Shown: positions 19,985-30,001, numbered from the stretch's first letter. The stretch is DNA of 64,000 nucleotides from an uncultured Gammaproteobacteria bacterium (GCA_937899415.1 CALBPI010000006.1:1-64000); one strand, 5' to 3'. Numbers and translations are program-made. The notes: a model not told the origin generated them from the sequence alone.

Positions 19985-21808
19985 GTGGGCGTGTCAGGCA
20001 ATCCTGTACATAAACTGGGCCGGTATGAGCTCAGACGAGAACTTGGTCGAGGATCGCAGGGATGCGTGTACATGGCACGTGACCCCGAGCTCGACCGCGA
20101 TGTCGCGATCAAACTGCTGACCTCGGACAAGGCCGAGTTCCGGCTCAAGGGCCACAACGGCGCGCCGCTTGAGGCGCTGACGGCCAGCAAGATCGAGCAC
20201 CCGCATATCATCCCGATCCACGATATCGGTGAGAGCGCGGCGGGCCCCTACCTCGTCTTCGGCTTCGTCAACGGCCGCACGCTGGCCATGGAGCTGTCCT
20301 CGCGCGGCCACTACAAGCTGACCGAGGCGCTGCCGCTTATGGCGCAGATCCTCGACGCCGTGGCCACCGCGCACGAGCGCGGCGTGCTGCACCTGGACCT
20401 CGGGCCCCGCAACATCCTCATTGATTCGAACGACCAGGCCCAGGTCATGGATTTCGGCCTCGCACAGTTCGTCAATTTCAAGCGCGAAGACCTGGGGCTG
20501 GCCACCGGCACGCTGCGCTACATGGCGCCCGAACATTTCCTGCGCCGCCAGCTCGGCCCGCAGACCGACGTGTTTGCGCTCGCCTCCACCTTCTACGAAA
20601 TGCTGGCAGGCCGGCGTGCGATCCCAGGCGAGAACATCGATGCCATTCAGCGCAACATCGTCGACGTTGCCGTCGATTTCGCGCCCATTGCCGACTTGCA
20701 GGCCGGTGAGCATGTCACGCGGTTCCTGCGCGGCGCCTTTGTCAGCGATATGAATGAGCGCTACGCCGATGCGCGCATGATGCGCGATGCGTTCCGCAAG
20801 TTCGTGACAGCGGCAGGCCTGGGCGACACGATCAAGGCCGAGGCCGCAAGCCACAGCACCGTGAACTTCCTTGTGCGCCGCATGCAGCACAAGAAAGACT
20901 TCCCCGCGATCTCCAGCACGCTGACCGAGATCAACCGGCTGACCGGCGACAACGCCTCAGCCTCGGCCGATACGCTCGCCAACGTCATTCTTCGCGACAT
21001 GTCTTTGACGCGGAAGCTGCTGACCATGGCCAATTCCTCGTTCTACGGCGCACGCGCCAGCGAGGTTGCCAGTGTGTCGCAGGCCGTCGTGCTGCTCGGT
21101 GTGCAGCAGGTCCGCATGGTGGCCTCGAGCCTCACGCTGTTTGGCCACCTGCGCGGCGACTCGATGACGCTGCGCGACTCGATGACGCGCTCGTTCATGT
21201 CGGGCCTTATCGCCCGCCACCTGGGCCAGCGCGCCAAGCTGCGCGGTGCCGAAGAGGCGTTCATCGCCGGCTTGTGCCAAAACCTCGGCGAAAACCTCAC
21301 CATCTACTACTTCCCCGAAGAGCACGAAGTGGCGCGCGAGCGCATCGCTGCGGGCGCCAGTCGTCAGGAAGCGGCGCGCGAAGTGCTCGGCGTGGCCTTC
21401 TCGGAGCTGGGCGCGGCCACGGCCGAAATCTGGTCGTTGCCTCAAGTCATTATTACGGCGATTGGTGGCGTTCCCGACGGCGAGGTGCCTGCACCCGTCG
21501 ACGAAGAGGAGGCCATCCGCAACTTCTGCGTGCTGGCCAATGAGCTGTGCGCGAGTTTTCACGGCTGCGACGGCGCCGAACTGACCGAGCGTCTCGAAAC
21601 CCTGTGCGGTCGCTTCGTGACCAACACGGGGCTCAACGCCGAGTTTCTCTTCAAACTGTTCGAGGCGGCCTTCGAAAAGCTCAAGCAGTTCGCGCCGATC
21701 TTCGAGATCAACGTCGCCGAGAGTGTGTTCTGCAAGAGTGTCGAGGCCTGGCTGGCACACCGCCGCAGCGTCGCCGAAGCCGATCCTGCGGCAGCCGCAA
21801 CGGGCTGA
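19985..21808 (+). CDS. Serine/threonine protein kinase fused to an HDOD domain (probable GTG start 19985)
   Basis: LGRYELRRELGRGSQGCVYMARDPELDRDVAIKLL ... HLDLGPRNIL ... MDFGLAQF, then HDOD-like NVILRDMSLTRKLLTMANSSFYGARASEVASVSQAVVLLGVQQVRMVASSL. Confidence 0.85.
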   Translation: MGVSGNPVHKLGRYELRRELGRGSQGCVYMARDPELDRDVAIKLLTSDKAEFRLKGHNGAPLEALTASKIEHPHIIPIHDIGESAAGPYLVFGFVNGRTLAMELSSRGHYKLTEALPLMAQILDAVATAHERGVLHLDLGPRNILIDSNDQAQVMDFGLAQFVNFKREDLGLATGTLRYMAPEHFLRRQLGPQTDVFALASTFYEMLAGRRAIPGENIDAIQRNIVDVAVDFAPIADLQAGEHVTRFLRGAFVSDMNERYADARMMRDAFRKFVTAAGLGDTIKAEAASHSTVNFLVRRMQHKKDFPAISSTLTEINRLTGDNASASADTLANVILRDMSLTRKLLTMANSSFYGARASEVASVSQAVVLLGVQQVRMVASSLTLFGHLRGDSMTLRDSMTRSFMSGLIARHLGQRAKLRGAEEAFIAGLCQNLGENLTIYYFPEEHEVARERIAAGASRQEAAREVLGVAFSELGAATAEIWSLPQVIITAIGGVPDGEVPAPVDEEEAIRNFCVLANELCASFHGCDGAELTERLETLCGRFVTNTGLNAEFLFKLFEAAFEKLKQFAPIFEINVAESVFCKSVEAWLAHRRSVAEADPAAAATG

Positions 21809-21876
21809 TCGCCATAGCAAAAGCCTGCGGGCACCAGTACCCTTAGCGGTTTGTTCCTGACCGCGAAGGGGACCGC

Positions 21877-23448
21877 ATGAGCACCGCGGAATCGCAACTG
21901 CCGCAGACCGGCATTCTTGGCTGGATCGAGCGTACGGGCAACAAGCTGCCCGACCCTGTTTTTATCTTCTTTTGGCTGATCGCCGTTCTGGTGGTCATCA
22001 GTGTGATTGCCGACCTCATGGGGCTCTCGGCGCCGCACCCGACCCGCGTCGACGAGAGCGGTGCCGCCGTGATTATCACGGCGGAGAGCCTGCTCAGCGC
22101 CAATAACATCCAGCGACTCTGGGTGGACATGCCTCAGACCTTCACGCACTTCCACCCGCTGGGTTACGTGCTCGTGGTCATGCTGGGCGCGGGGATCGCC
22201 GAGCGCTCGGGGCTGTTCGCAACCGCCATGCGCGGCGCCGTTCGTAACGCACCCAAGTTCCTGCTCACGCCCATGGTCGCGCTGGTCGCCATGGTCGGTA
22301 ACCTGGCCGCCGACGCCGCCTACGTGGTGCTGATCCCGTTGGCCGGTGTGCTCTATGCTGCAGCGGGCCGACACCCGGTCGCGGGCATCGCCGCGGCGTT
22401 TGCAGGCGTATCGGGTGGCTTCTCGGCCAACCTGCTGCCGGGCCAGCTCGACGCGCTGCTGTTTGGTATCACTGAGGCCGCCGCAGAAAGCCTGGCGCCG
22501 GCCTGGGACGCCAACATCGCGGGCAACTGGTACTTCATCGCGGCGATGACCGTGATCTACCTGCCCGTGATCTGGTATGTGACTGACCGCATCATCGAGC
22601 CTCGACTGGGCAGCTTCCAGGCTGAGGGTAGTCTCGCCAGCATCACCGAGGACGGCGACAAGCCGCTCGATGCCGGCGAGAAGAAAGGCCTGAAACTCGC
22701 GGGCCTGGCCGCGCTGGCCATCATCATCGCCTGGATCGGCTTCACGATCGGCCCGGGCACACCGCTCATCGATGAGACGGCAAGCCCCGAGGCGCGAATG
22801 CGGCCGTTCTACCGCTCGCTCGTGGCCGGCTTCTTCATTCTTTTCGTAGCCTGCGGCTGGGCGTATGGCTCCGCAACCGGCACTGTCAAGAACCACCGCG
22901 ACATCGTCAAGATGATGACCGATGCGATGGGCGATCTGGCCTACTACATGGTGCTGGCCTTCGCGGCCGCGCACTTCGTGGCCATGTTTAACTGGTCGGA
23001 GCTCGGCCTGATCTTCGCCATCGGCGGCGCCGACGCACTGCAGTCGGCCAATCTGCCCATGCCGATACTGCTTGGCCTGCTCGTGTTGTTCTCGGGCGCG
23101 ATCAACCTGCTCGTCGGTTCGGCCAGTGCCAAGTGGGCACTGCTCGCGCCCGTCATGGTGCCCATGATGATGCTGCTGAACGTGAGCCCCGAGATGACGA
23201 CCGCGGCCTACCGTGTGGGCGACAGCGCCACCAATATCATCACGCCGCTCATGGTCTACTTTCCGCTGATCCTGACTTTCGCCCAGCGCTGGCAAAAGGA
23301 CTTTGGGCTCGGCAGCCTGACAGCCACGATGATTCCGTACTCGATCTGGCTGCTGATCACGGGCCTCATCATGACCATGCTTTGGATCGCCCTGGGTCTG
23401 CCGCTGGGTCCGGGCACGAGCGTCGGCTACACGCTGCCCGGGGGCTAG
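21877..23448 (+). CDS. AbgT family transporter
   Basis: GWIERTGNKLPDPVFIFFWLIAVLVVIS, GAGIAERSGLFATAMR, multi-TM, NLLVGSASAKWALLAPVMVPMMM. Confidence 0.9.
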   Translation: MSTAESQLPQTGILGWIERTGNKLPDPVFIFFWLIAVLVVISVIADLMGLSAPHPTRVDESGAAVIITAESLLSANNIQRLWVDMPQTFTHFHPLGYVLVVMLGAGIAERSGLFATAMRGAVRNAPKFLLTPMVALVAMVGNLAADAAYVVLIPLAGVLYAAAGRHPVAGIAAAFAGVSGGFSANLLPGQLDALLFGITEAAAESLAPAWDANIAGNWYFIAAMTVIYLPVIWYVTDRIIEPRLGSFQAEGSLASITEDGDKPLDAGEKKGLKLAGLAALAIIIAWIGFTIGPGTPLIDETASPEARMRPFYRSLVAGFFILFVACGWAYGSATGTVKNHRDIVKMMTDAMGDLAYYMVLAFAAAHFVAMFNWSELGLIFAIGGADALQSANLPMPILLGLLVLFSGAINLLVGSASAKWALLAPVMVPMMMLLNVSPEMTTAAYRVGDSATNIITPLMVYFPLILTFAQRWQKDFGLGSLTATMIPYSIWLLITGLIMTMLWIALGLPLGPGTSVGYTLPGG

Positions 23449-23451
23449 CGT

Positions 23452-25242
23452 ATTTCGGCAGTACTCGACGATAACCCGGAGGAACGGCCCAAAGCCCGGT
23501 CACTGAGGCCACTGGCAACACTGTGGCCGTTCATTCGGCCCTACCGCGGCACGCTGATTGCGGCGCTGGCAGCCCTGCTGCTGGCAGCCGCGGGCCTGCT
23601 CATCATTCCCGTAGCATTCCGCTTCGTCATCGACCGCGGATTTGCCGACGGAAACCTCGCGGCCATCGACCAGTACTTCGCAGGCTTCCTGGTCGTGTCC
23701 GTGGTTTTCGGCGGATTTGCGGCGCTGCGCTTCTATCTGGTCACCTGGCTCGGCGAACGCGTGGTCGCCGACGTTCGGCAAGCCGTGTTCGAGCGCGTCG
23801 TGCGCATGGATCCGACCTTCTTTGAGGTCACACGCACCGGTGAAGTGCTGTCCCGACTGACCACGGACACCACACTCGTGCAATCGATCTCGGGCGTCAG
23901 CCTGTCGATTGTGCTGCGCTCCGCGATCACCTTTGTTGGCGCCTTACTGCTATTGATTATCACGAGCGCCGAGCTTGCCGGTTACATGCTGCTGGCCATT
24001 CCTCTCGTGGTGGTACCGCTGATCGCCATTGGCCGTCGTATTCGCGCGTTGTCGCGCCGGGCTCAGGACCGGATTGCGGATACCGCCGGTCTGGCCGGTG
24101 AAACGCTCAACGCCATTCAAACCGTTCAGGCCTTCACGATGGAGGGCGCACAGAGTCGACGCTTTGGCGAGGCCGTGGCAGAGAGTTTTGAGGCCGGCAT
24201 CTCGAGGACCCGCGTCCGCGCATTGATCTCCGCTATGGGCATCATTCTCGTGTTTGGTGCCATCACCTTTGTATTGTGGCTTGGCGCACGACAGGTTCTG
24301 GCGGGAAATATGACAGGCGGAGAGCTCGGGCAGTTCTTGCTCTACGCCGGCTTCGTAGGGTCCTCTGCCGCTAATCTCAGCGAGATCTGGGGCGAGATTC
24401 AACGCGGCGCGGGCGCGATGGAACGGCTCTCGGAATTGCTCGAAGCCGAACCCGCGATCGCACCGCCCGTCGATCCCGCTGTGCTTCCCGAACGCTGTCT
24501 CGGGCGCATTGCGTTCGAGGACGTCGTGTTCAGCTACCCGTCGCGGCCCGAGGACCGTGCACTTGATGGCGTTAGTTTTGTTATCGAGCCCGGGCAAACC
24601 GTCGCCATCGTGGGACCTTCAGGCGCCGGGAAGAGCACGACACTACAAATGCTCCTGCGATTCTATGACCCGGCCTCGGGTCGCATCACCATTGACGGCA
24701 CCGACATCGCCACCGTATCGCCACAAGCGCTGCGTGGTCAGATCGGGCTTGTACCGCAGGAAACCATGCTGTTCGGCGCGAGCGCACGCGAGAACATTCG
24801 CTTTGGCCGCCCCGATGCCGACGATGACGCCGTCCTGGCGGCGACGAAGGCCGCGGCTGCCGATGAGTTCCTGCAGCGGCTGCCTGAGGGCTACGACGCC
24901 TTCCTGGGCGAGCGAGGTCTGCGGCTCTCGGGTGGTCAGCGCCAGCGCATCGCCATTGCCCGCGCCATCCTCAAGGACGCCCCCGTGCTGCTGCTCGACG
25001 AGGCGACGAGCTCGCTCGACGCCGAGAGCGAGCGACTCGTGCAGGAGGCGCTCGACCGACTCATGCAGGATCGAACGACGCTGGTCATCGCGCACCGGCT
25101 GGCTACAGTCAAACAGGCGGACCGCATCATCGTTATGGATGCCGGAAGCGTTGTCGCGAGCGGCACCCACGATGAGCTTGTCGCGAGCAATGCGCTCTAT
25201 GCGCGTCTTGCCGAATTGCAGTTTGGCGACGTGGCCGCCTGA
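23452..25242 (+). CDS. ABC exporter, fused TM + ATPase (MsbA/LmrA-like); proposed ATT start at 23452, first canonical start only at 23695
   Basis: Frame open from 23449: (I)SAVLDDNPEERPKARSLRPLATLWPFIRPYRGTLIAALAAL...; GPSGAGKST, LSGGQRQRIAIARAIL, LLLDEATSSLD. Confidence 0.85.
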   Translation: MSAVLDDNPEERPKARSLRPLATLWPFIRPYRGTLIAALAALLLAAAGLLIIPVAFRFVIDRGFADGNLAAIDQYFAGFLVVSVVFGGFAALRFYLVTWLGERVVADVRQAVFERVVRMDPTFFEVTRTGEVLSRLTTDTTLVQSISGVSLSIVLRSAITFVGALLLLIITSAELAGYMLLAIPLVVVPLIAIGRRIRALSRRAQDRIADTAGLAGETLNAIQTVQAFTMEGAQSRRFGEAVAESFEAGISRTRVRALISAMGIILVFGAITFVLWLGARQVLAGNMTGGELGQFLLYAGFVGSSAANLSEIWGEIQRGAGAMERLSELLEAEPAIAPPVDPAVLPERCLGRIAFEDVVFSYPSRPEDRALDGVSFVIEPGQTVAIVGPSGAGKSTTLQMLLRFYDPASGRITIDGTDIATVSPQALRGQIGLVPQETMLFGASARENIRFGRPDADDDAVLAATKAAAADEFLQRLPEGYDAFLGERGLRLSGGQRQRIAIARAILKDAPVLLLDEATSSLDAESERLVQEALDRLMQDRTTLVIAHRLATVKQADRIIVMDAGSVVASGTHDELVASNALYARLAELQFGDVAA

Positions 25243-25277
25243 ACGGAAGCGGCCGGCACGTTTATGACCGGCAAAAG

Positions 25278-25304
25278 AAAAGGGCGGCCCAGGGCCGCCC
25301 TTTT
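25278..25304. terminator. Bidirectional intrinsic terminator
   Basis: Perfect inverted repeat AAAAGGGCGGCC-CAG-GGCCGCCCTTTT between convergent genes. Confidence 0.88.
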
Positions 25305-25344
25305 CCGTTGGCAGCGGGCCTTGCGGCCCGCGCCATCGGCTCAC

Positions 25345-28059
25345 CTAGTTGGTGTAGGTGATGATGAGATCCGACAGATCATTCTCATTGATGAAGTCGA
25401 ATTGCTCGTACACCGTACCGGCATTGGACTGGTTCGGTGCAGCCGACAGGTCCGTCGGACCCGGGTCAGCGACACCACCGCCAGCACTGATGCCTGCGAT
25501 GCCGTCCGACGCGTCGAGCACGTCGTAGTCGATGCTGATGCCACCATCGGGCGTCAGTGTGACCGTGAACGTGTTCGAGTTGCCAGCCAGGAACTCGGGT
25601 ACGTTGCTGAACATCACCGAGAACGAGCCCGCATCACCGTCGACGATGATCGTGCCACCCTGGTTGGGTGACAGGTCATCCCACAGCGGTGCGATACGCG
25701 GCTGATCGTTCAGAAGCTCGAACGTCGACTCCGAGAAGTCCGTGTCGCCCGACCCGAAGGTCAGGTTACCGTTCGAGTTCACGAACACGCTCGTGTAGAC
25801 CTCGCCCTGGAACGTGAACGGGAAACCAATGTCGACTTCTGCGAAGTCGTCATCGCCAAGCACCAGCTCAAAGCCGTCCATCGCGTTCATCGTCAGGCCG
25901 TAACGACCCGTGTCGAACACGCTGAAGCCGAACACGCCGAGGATGTACGTGGCGTCTTCGGGCAGCGGCACCTGCAGTGCAGACGACGTGCCTTCGCCAC
26001 CGTCATCGTCAAACGCGATTACGGGCACCGAGCCATCCGGCAGGATGATTCCGAGCAGCATCACGGTGTCGACGACACCTGACGTTTCCGCAACGAAGGT
26101 CTGACCGGCCTGGCCGTCGAACTGATAGAGATCAGCATCGGCGAAGCCCAGCGCCGTGAAGCGATTCGTCGTCTCGAACGGCAGACGCAGGCGGCTGGCC
26201 GTCTCGATGAAGTCGTTCTCTTCGTAGGGATCGGTCGGCGTGAACGTACCGAAGCGGAAGGTGTTGCCCGACGTGTCGTTCGGATCGAAGAACGAGAACA
26301 GCTCGAACACGGCCGGCTGACGCTGGCTCTCAAAGCCAAGGTCGGCTTCGGTCAGGTCAACAGGCGTTTCGGCGCCCAGGTTCAGCGCACCACCACAGCT
26401 GTAGCCGGCGATGCCGTCAGAAGCCGTGATTGTGCCGTAGCTGATCGTGAACAGGTTGTTGTCGGGGCTGCCCAGGCTCTGCGTCGGAGCGCCACGACCA
26501 CCACGAGCACCGCGCGCAGCACGGTTACCGCGGCCACCGCGATCGGTAGCCGCAGGCGGCGCCGTCTCGTCGAGGAGCGTGATCGTGAAGGTGTTGCTGC
26601 CCGTCGAGAAGAACTCGGGGACGCCTTCATAGATGATCGAGAACGAGCTGCCGTCGTCTTCAACGAAGATACGGCCACCCGTTGTCGGGTTCAGGTCATC
26701 AAACAGACCCGCGATACGCGGCGGACCCAGCAGGTGTTCGGCAATCGACTCGCTGAAGTCCGTGTCGCCGGCACCAAAGGTGATGCTGCCGTTCGAGTTG
26801 ACGAACACCGAGCCAAAGGTCTGGCCACAAATGCTGAAGTCAAAGGGCAGGAACACTTCGGCGAACGCATCGTCACCGAGACCGAGATCATCGCCGGGCG
26901 CGAGGCCGTTGAAGATGATGTCGATGCCGGCGCTCGCAACGCCTGCTACAGGGCTTACCGTATCCGAATTGGTCGGGTCATCCGGCGTGTCGATGTTATT
27001 CGACTCATTGGTGTCCCAGAACTCCTCGGCGCCGGGCAGCGGCTGCAGCGGCGGCGTTGAGAACCCACCCTGAAGGATCTGGTCGGTGTGGATCGTGTAC
27101 TCCGCACCCGGCGTCAGGCCGTTGAGGGTGTAGGTACCCGGACCACCGATGCCCGGGCGGTCGCCCGAGATCGCCGAGACCGCGTCTTCGAACGGGTTGG
27201 CCACGTTACGCGCGATGACGTTGACGCCCGTGAGGCCCGTCGTGCCATCGGGAGCCAGAATCGTGCCCGTGATCGTGCCCGAGTTCGCGAAGAAACCCGG
27301 CTCCGGGTAGAGGAACGACATGAACGCGATGTCATCGGCGTGCGGGTCAATCTGACCCCCACCGACGAGCGCGAACGGGTACATCGTTTCCGTCTGGTTA
27401 CCCGGCGAGTTGCCGTAGGTGTTCTGCGGCGAAGGGCCCGTCGTATCGCCGAGGGCGATGTTCTGGCCGTTGACCACCGTGTGACCCAGGCCCGAGTAGT
27501 GACCGAACTCGTGGAAGACCACGCCCGCGAAGTCGGCTACCGGGAAGCCGCCCAGGATGCTGCCGCCGTTCAGGAACTGAACTGCCTCGATCGGGGTGCC
27601 GGCCGCATCACGGGTGTCCGTGCTGGCGAAACCCAGTACGCCCGTACCCGGACCAAACAGTGCTGCGAAAATCGCACCGTCTTCGTCGAATACAATCGGG
27701 CTCAGGCCGTCAGCCGTGTTACCGCCGAAGAACAGGTTGTCGATAAACGGAGCGAAGTTCGTTTCATCGATGTCTTCCGCCAGCTGACCCGTCGTCACGT
27801 AGGCGTTACTGGCCGTCGGGATGCTGGTCCAGGTCATCAGCGCGCCTTCAACAAGCGCCACTGCTTCTGCAGGACTCAGCGGCCCCAGGCCACCCTGGTC
27901 AATGTTGTAGGGAATCTGGGTACCGCCGTTCGGCCAGCGCTCCACACCGTCCGGATCAGCCGGGTTGGTGTTGAGCGGACCGCCCGCGAGGACTGATGCC
28001 GAAGCCAGTGTGGCCGTAGCCGCGACAAGCGAGCGCCGCAATAGTGTCTGGTTCTTCAT
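25345..28059 (-). CDS. Secreted metzincin-like metalloprotease with duplicated beta-rich modules and a PPC-like domain
   Basis: Signal peptide; zinc motif HEFGHYSGLGH; two SVFVNSNGxxTFGxGDTDFSES modules; DPYEENDFIETASRLRLPFE...DADLYQFDGQAGQTF. Confidence 0.8.
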   Translation of the reverse strand: MKNQTLLRRSLVAATATLASASVLAGGPLNTNPADPDGVERWPNGGTQIPYNIDQGGLGPLSPAEAVALVEGALMTWTSIPTASNAYVTTGQLAEDIDETNFAPFIDNLFFGGNTADGLSPIVFDEDGAIFAALFGPGTGVLGFASTDTRDAAGTPIEAVQFLNGGSILGGFPVADFAGVVFHEFGHYSGLGHTVVNGQNIALGDTTGPSPQNTYGNSPGNQTETMYPFALVGGGQIDPHADDIAFMSFLYPEPGFFANSGTITGTILAPDGTTGLTGVNVIARNVANPFEDAVSAISGDRPGIGGPGTYTLNGLTPGAEYTIHTDQILQGGFSTPPLQPLPGAEEFWDTNESNNIDTPDDPTNSDTVSPVAGVASAGIDIIFNGLAPGDDLGLGDDAFAEVFLPFDFSICGQTFGSVFVNSNGSITFGAGDTDFSESIAEHLLGPPRIAGLFDDLNPTTGGRIFVEDDGSSFSIIYEGVPEFFSTGSNTFTITLLDETAPPAATDRGGRGNRAARGARGGRGAPTQSLGSPDNNLFTISYGTITASDGIAGYSCGGALNLGAETPVDLTEADLGFESQRQPAVFELFSFFDPNDTSGNTFRFGTFTPTDPYEENDFIETASRLRLPFETTNRFTALGFADADLYQFDGQAGQTFVAETSGVVDTVMLLGIILPDGSVPVIAFDDDGGEGTSSALQVPLPEDATYILGVFGFSVFDTGRYGLTMNAMDGFELVLGDDDFAEVDIGFPFTFQGEVYTSVFVNSNGNLTFGSGDTDFSESTFELLNDQPRIAPLWDDLSPNQGGTIIVDGDAGSFSVMFSNVPEFLAGNSNTFTVTLTPDGGISIDYDVLDASDGIAGISAGGGVADPGPTDLSAAPNQSNAGTVYEQFDFINENDLSDLIITYTN

Positions 28060-28640
28060 TACTCGGCACCTCCCACGATGTCACGGATCAGTGCGGCGAG
28101 TTCGGGGTAGGGCACAGCCACGCCGTCGGTAAAACCGACGCTCATGCCCGTGAACAGACCCACGTTGCTGGCGGCGTTGAGCGCCACCTTGTCACCATCT
28201 TCGCCCGAGAGCGTGAAGTTGCCCTGGCCCAGGCCTACCGTCGTGGTCAGGCCCGTCGAGCCTGCGTGGCCGACGACGAGGAGGTATTCCTCGCCGAAGC
28301 GCAGCAACGGGAAATCAACGATCGGGTGCTTGCCTTCTTTGACGTTCTTGATCGTGCCGAGCATCGTCACCGTCGTGAACTTGACGCCCTTTTCTTCTTC
28401 GTAGCTACCTTTGAACGTGTCGCCTACACGGAACGTGTAAGTCACTGCCGGAACTTCACCACCGCCCACGGCGATTCGTGATTCCGACAGGTCGACGACG
28501 GTGCCAACAAAGACCTTTTCGGAATTGTTGATCATCTGCGCGAGGTTCATCTGCAGTACGCTGGTCGCATTGACGGATGAACTCGTCAACGCAAGCAGCG
28601 CTACCGCGATGAACATCGCGGTAAACCTAAGCGCTCTCAT
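28059..28640 (-). CDS. Secreted hypothetical protein, partner of the downstream protease
   Basis: Signal peptide MRALRFTAMFIAVALLALTSSSVNA; TAATG overlap with the 25345-28059 gene. Confidence 0.78.
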   Translation of the reverse strand: MRALRFTAMFIAVALLALTSSSVNATSVLQMNLAQMINNSEKVFVGTVVDLSESRIAVGGGEVPAVTYTFRVGDTFKGSYEEEKGVKFTTVTMLGTIKNVKEGKHPIVDFPLLRFGEEYLLVVGHAGSTGLTTTVGLGQGNFTLSGEDGDKVALNAASNVGLFTGMSVGFTDGVAVPYPELAALIRDIVGGAE

Positions 28641-28923
28641 TACATCTCTCCTTTTAGATGAAGCGGCCCTTTACAGGTTGTTATTCATTGATCTCGTTGT
28701 TGTTATTACTTAATTAAGACCGCTCCCGGAGCATACGCAGGGGACATAATTGCGTCCACCGGAACAGGTAAAGTGAACATAATGTGTAACGGTTTCGCCG
28801 GTAATCAGTTAGTTAGGCCGTTTTGGCCCCAGTTTTCAGCCGCCTGGTGACACCCTGCGCGCACAATCGACGTGTCCACCGGTCTGGACAGAGGCTCGTC
28901 GCGGCCCCGGGAGCGGCGGTGAT

Positions 28924-29277
28924 ATGACACCCGACGCTTTCGATGCTGTGGTCTGGCAGACCCTGGATGCGCTGCCCGACTGGGTCCGCGAGGCACTCGA
29001 CAACATCGAGCTGATCATTCAGGACCAGCCCGGGCCCGAGCTCGACCCCGAGGATGATGGCCTGCTGGGCTTGTACCTCGGCACGCCACTGACGGAACGC
29101 AGCACCGAGGACGTCGGCGTGGTCCCCGATGTGATTTACGTGTTCCGCCTGCCGCACCTGGCGCTGGGGCTGCCACAGGCCGAGTTGGTCAGCGAAATCC
29201 AGACCACGCTTATTCACGAGATCGCCCACTTCTTCGGCATCGATGACGACCACCTCGACGAGATCGGCTGGGGCTAG
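28924..29277 (+). CDS. Metallopeptidase-family zincin (DUF1025-like)
   Basis: GLYLGTPLTERS, IYVFRLPHLALG, LIHEIAHFFGIDDDHLDEIGW. Confidence 0.9.
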   Translation: MTPDAFDAVVWQTLDALPDWVREALDNIELIIQDQPGPELDPEDDGLLGLYLGTPLTERSTEDVGVVPDVIYVFRLPHLALGLPQAELVSEIQTTLIHEIAHFFGIDDDHLDEIGWG

Positions 29278-29295
29278 CCGGTTACACTCGATCGT

Positions 29296-29988
29296 ATGAG
29301 CGGTGAGAACGACAACGATGTTCAGCGCAAACTGGCGCTGCAGCATTTGCTCGCGGAGAGACTGCGCCAGTCGCAAGAGGCCGAGCGCGCGGCCGTCGCC
29401 CGCGCCGTGCACGACTCCGTCGGTCAGACGCTCTCGGCCATGAAAATGCAGCTGCACGAGGCCGCCCGGGACCCAATGCTCTCGCCCGCGGCCGTGGCCT
29501 GCTTTCGCGATCTTGAGGGCCATGTCGACTCGCTGCTCGAGGACGCGCGCAGCATTGCGAGCCGGTTGCGGCCTGGCGTCATCGACCATTTTGGGCTCGC
29601 GCGTGCGCTCGAGGCGGCACTGGACCGTTTCGGACGGGAGCAGGGCCTCGACGCCGGTCTGCAGCGATCGGGTGCGGAACCCCAACGACTGCCCGGGCAC
29701 ATTGAGATTGGTTTGCTGCGCATCGTCGAGCTGGCGCTGGCCAACGTGGCGCAACATGCCAACGCCCAACGCGTGGACGTCGTCTTTGAACAAACCCCCG
29801 ATACCGTGAGCGTTGCGGTGCGCGATGACGGCTCGGGCTTCGATCGGTCGGCGCTGGAACCGGCGCGATCACTGGGACTGCTCGACCTCGAGTCGCGGGC
29901 GGCCGCGCTCGGCGGCAACCTGACCATCGACAGTGCGCCCGGCGCGGGCACGACGGTGGCGGCGCAGGTCCCCGTCAACGGCGCCTGA
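29296..29988 (+). CDS. Soluble HisKA_3-type histidine kinase
   Basis: ARAVHDSVGQTLSAMKMQL H-box; VRDDGSGFD...LGLLDLESRAAALGGNLTIDSAPGAGTTV HATPase. Confidence 0.87.
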   Translation: MSGENDNDVQRKLALQHLLAERLRQSQEAERAAVARAVHDSVGQTLSAMKMQLHEAARDPMLSPAAVACFRDLEGHVDSLLEDARSIASRLRPGVIDHFGLARALEAALDRFGREQGLDAGLQRSGAEPQRLPGHIEIGLLRIVELALANVAQHANAQRVDVVFEQTPDTVSVAVRDDGSGFDRSALEPARSLGLLDLESRAAALGGNLTIDSAPGAGTTVAAQVPVNGA

Positions 29989-30001
29989 GCGCCGCCGCTG
30001 G

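Noticed and set aside
21559-23295. 578-aa minus-strand ORF opposite the kinase-HDOD and AbgT genes
   Set aside because: Antisense shadow spanning two well-supported genes; no domain recognised.
27088-27996. 302-aa plus-strand ORF opposite the secreted protease
   Set aside because: Arg-rich antisense artefact; the protease frame has signal peptide and zinc motif.
29979-29994. CGGCGC-CTGA-GCGCCG hairpin at a convergent junction as terminator
   Set aside because: Short stem with no T-tract on either side; likely composition-driven.
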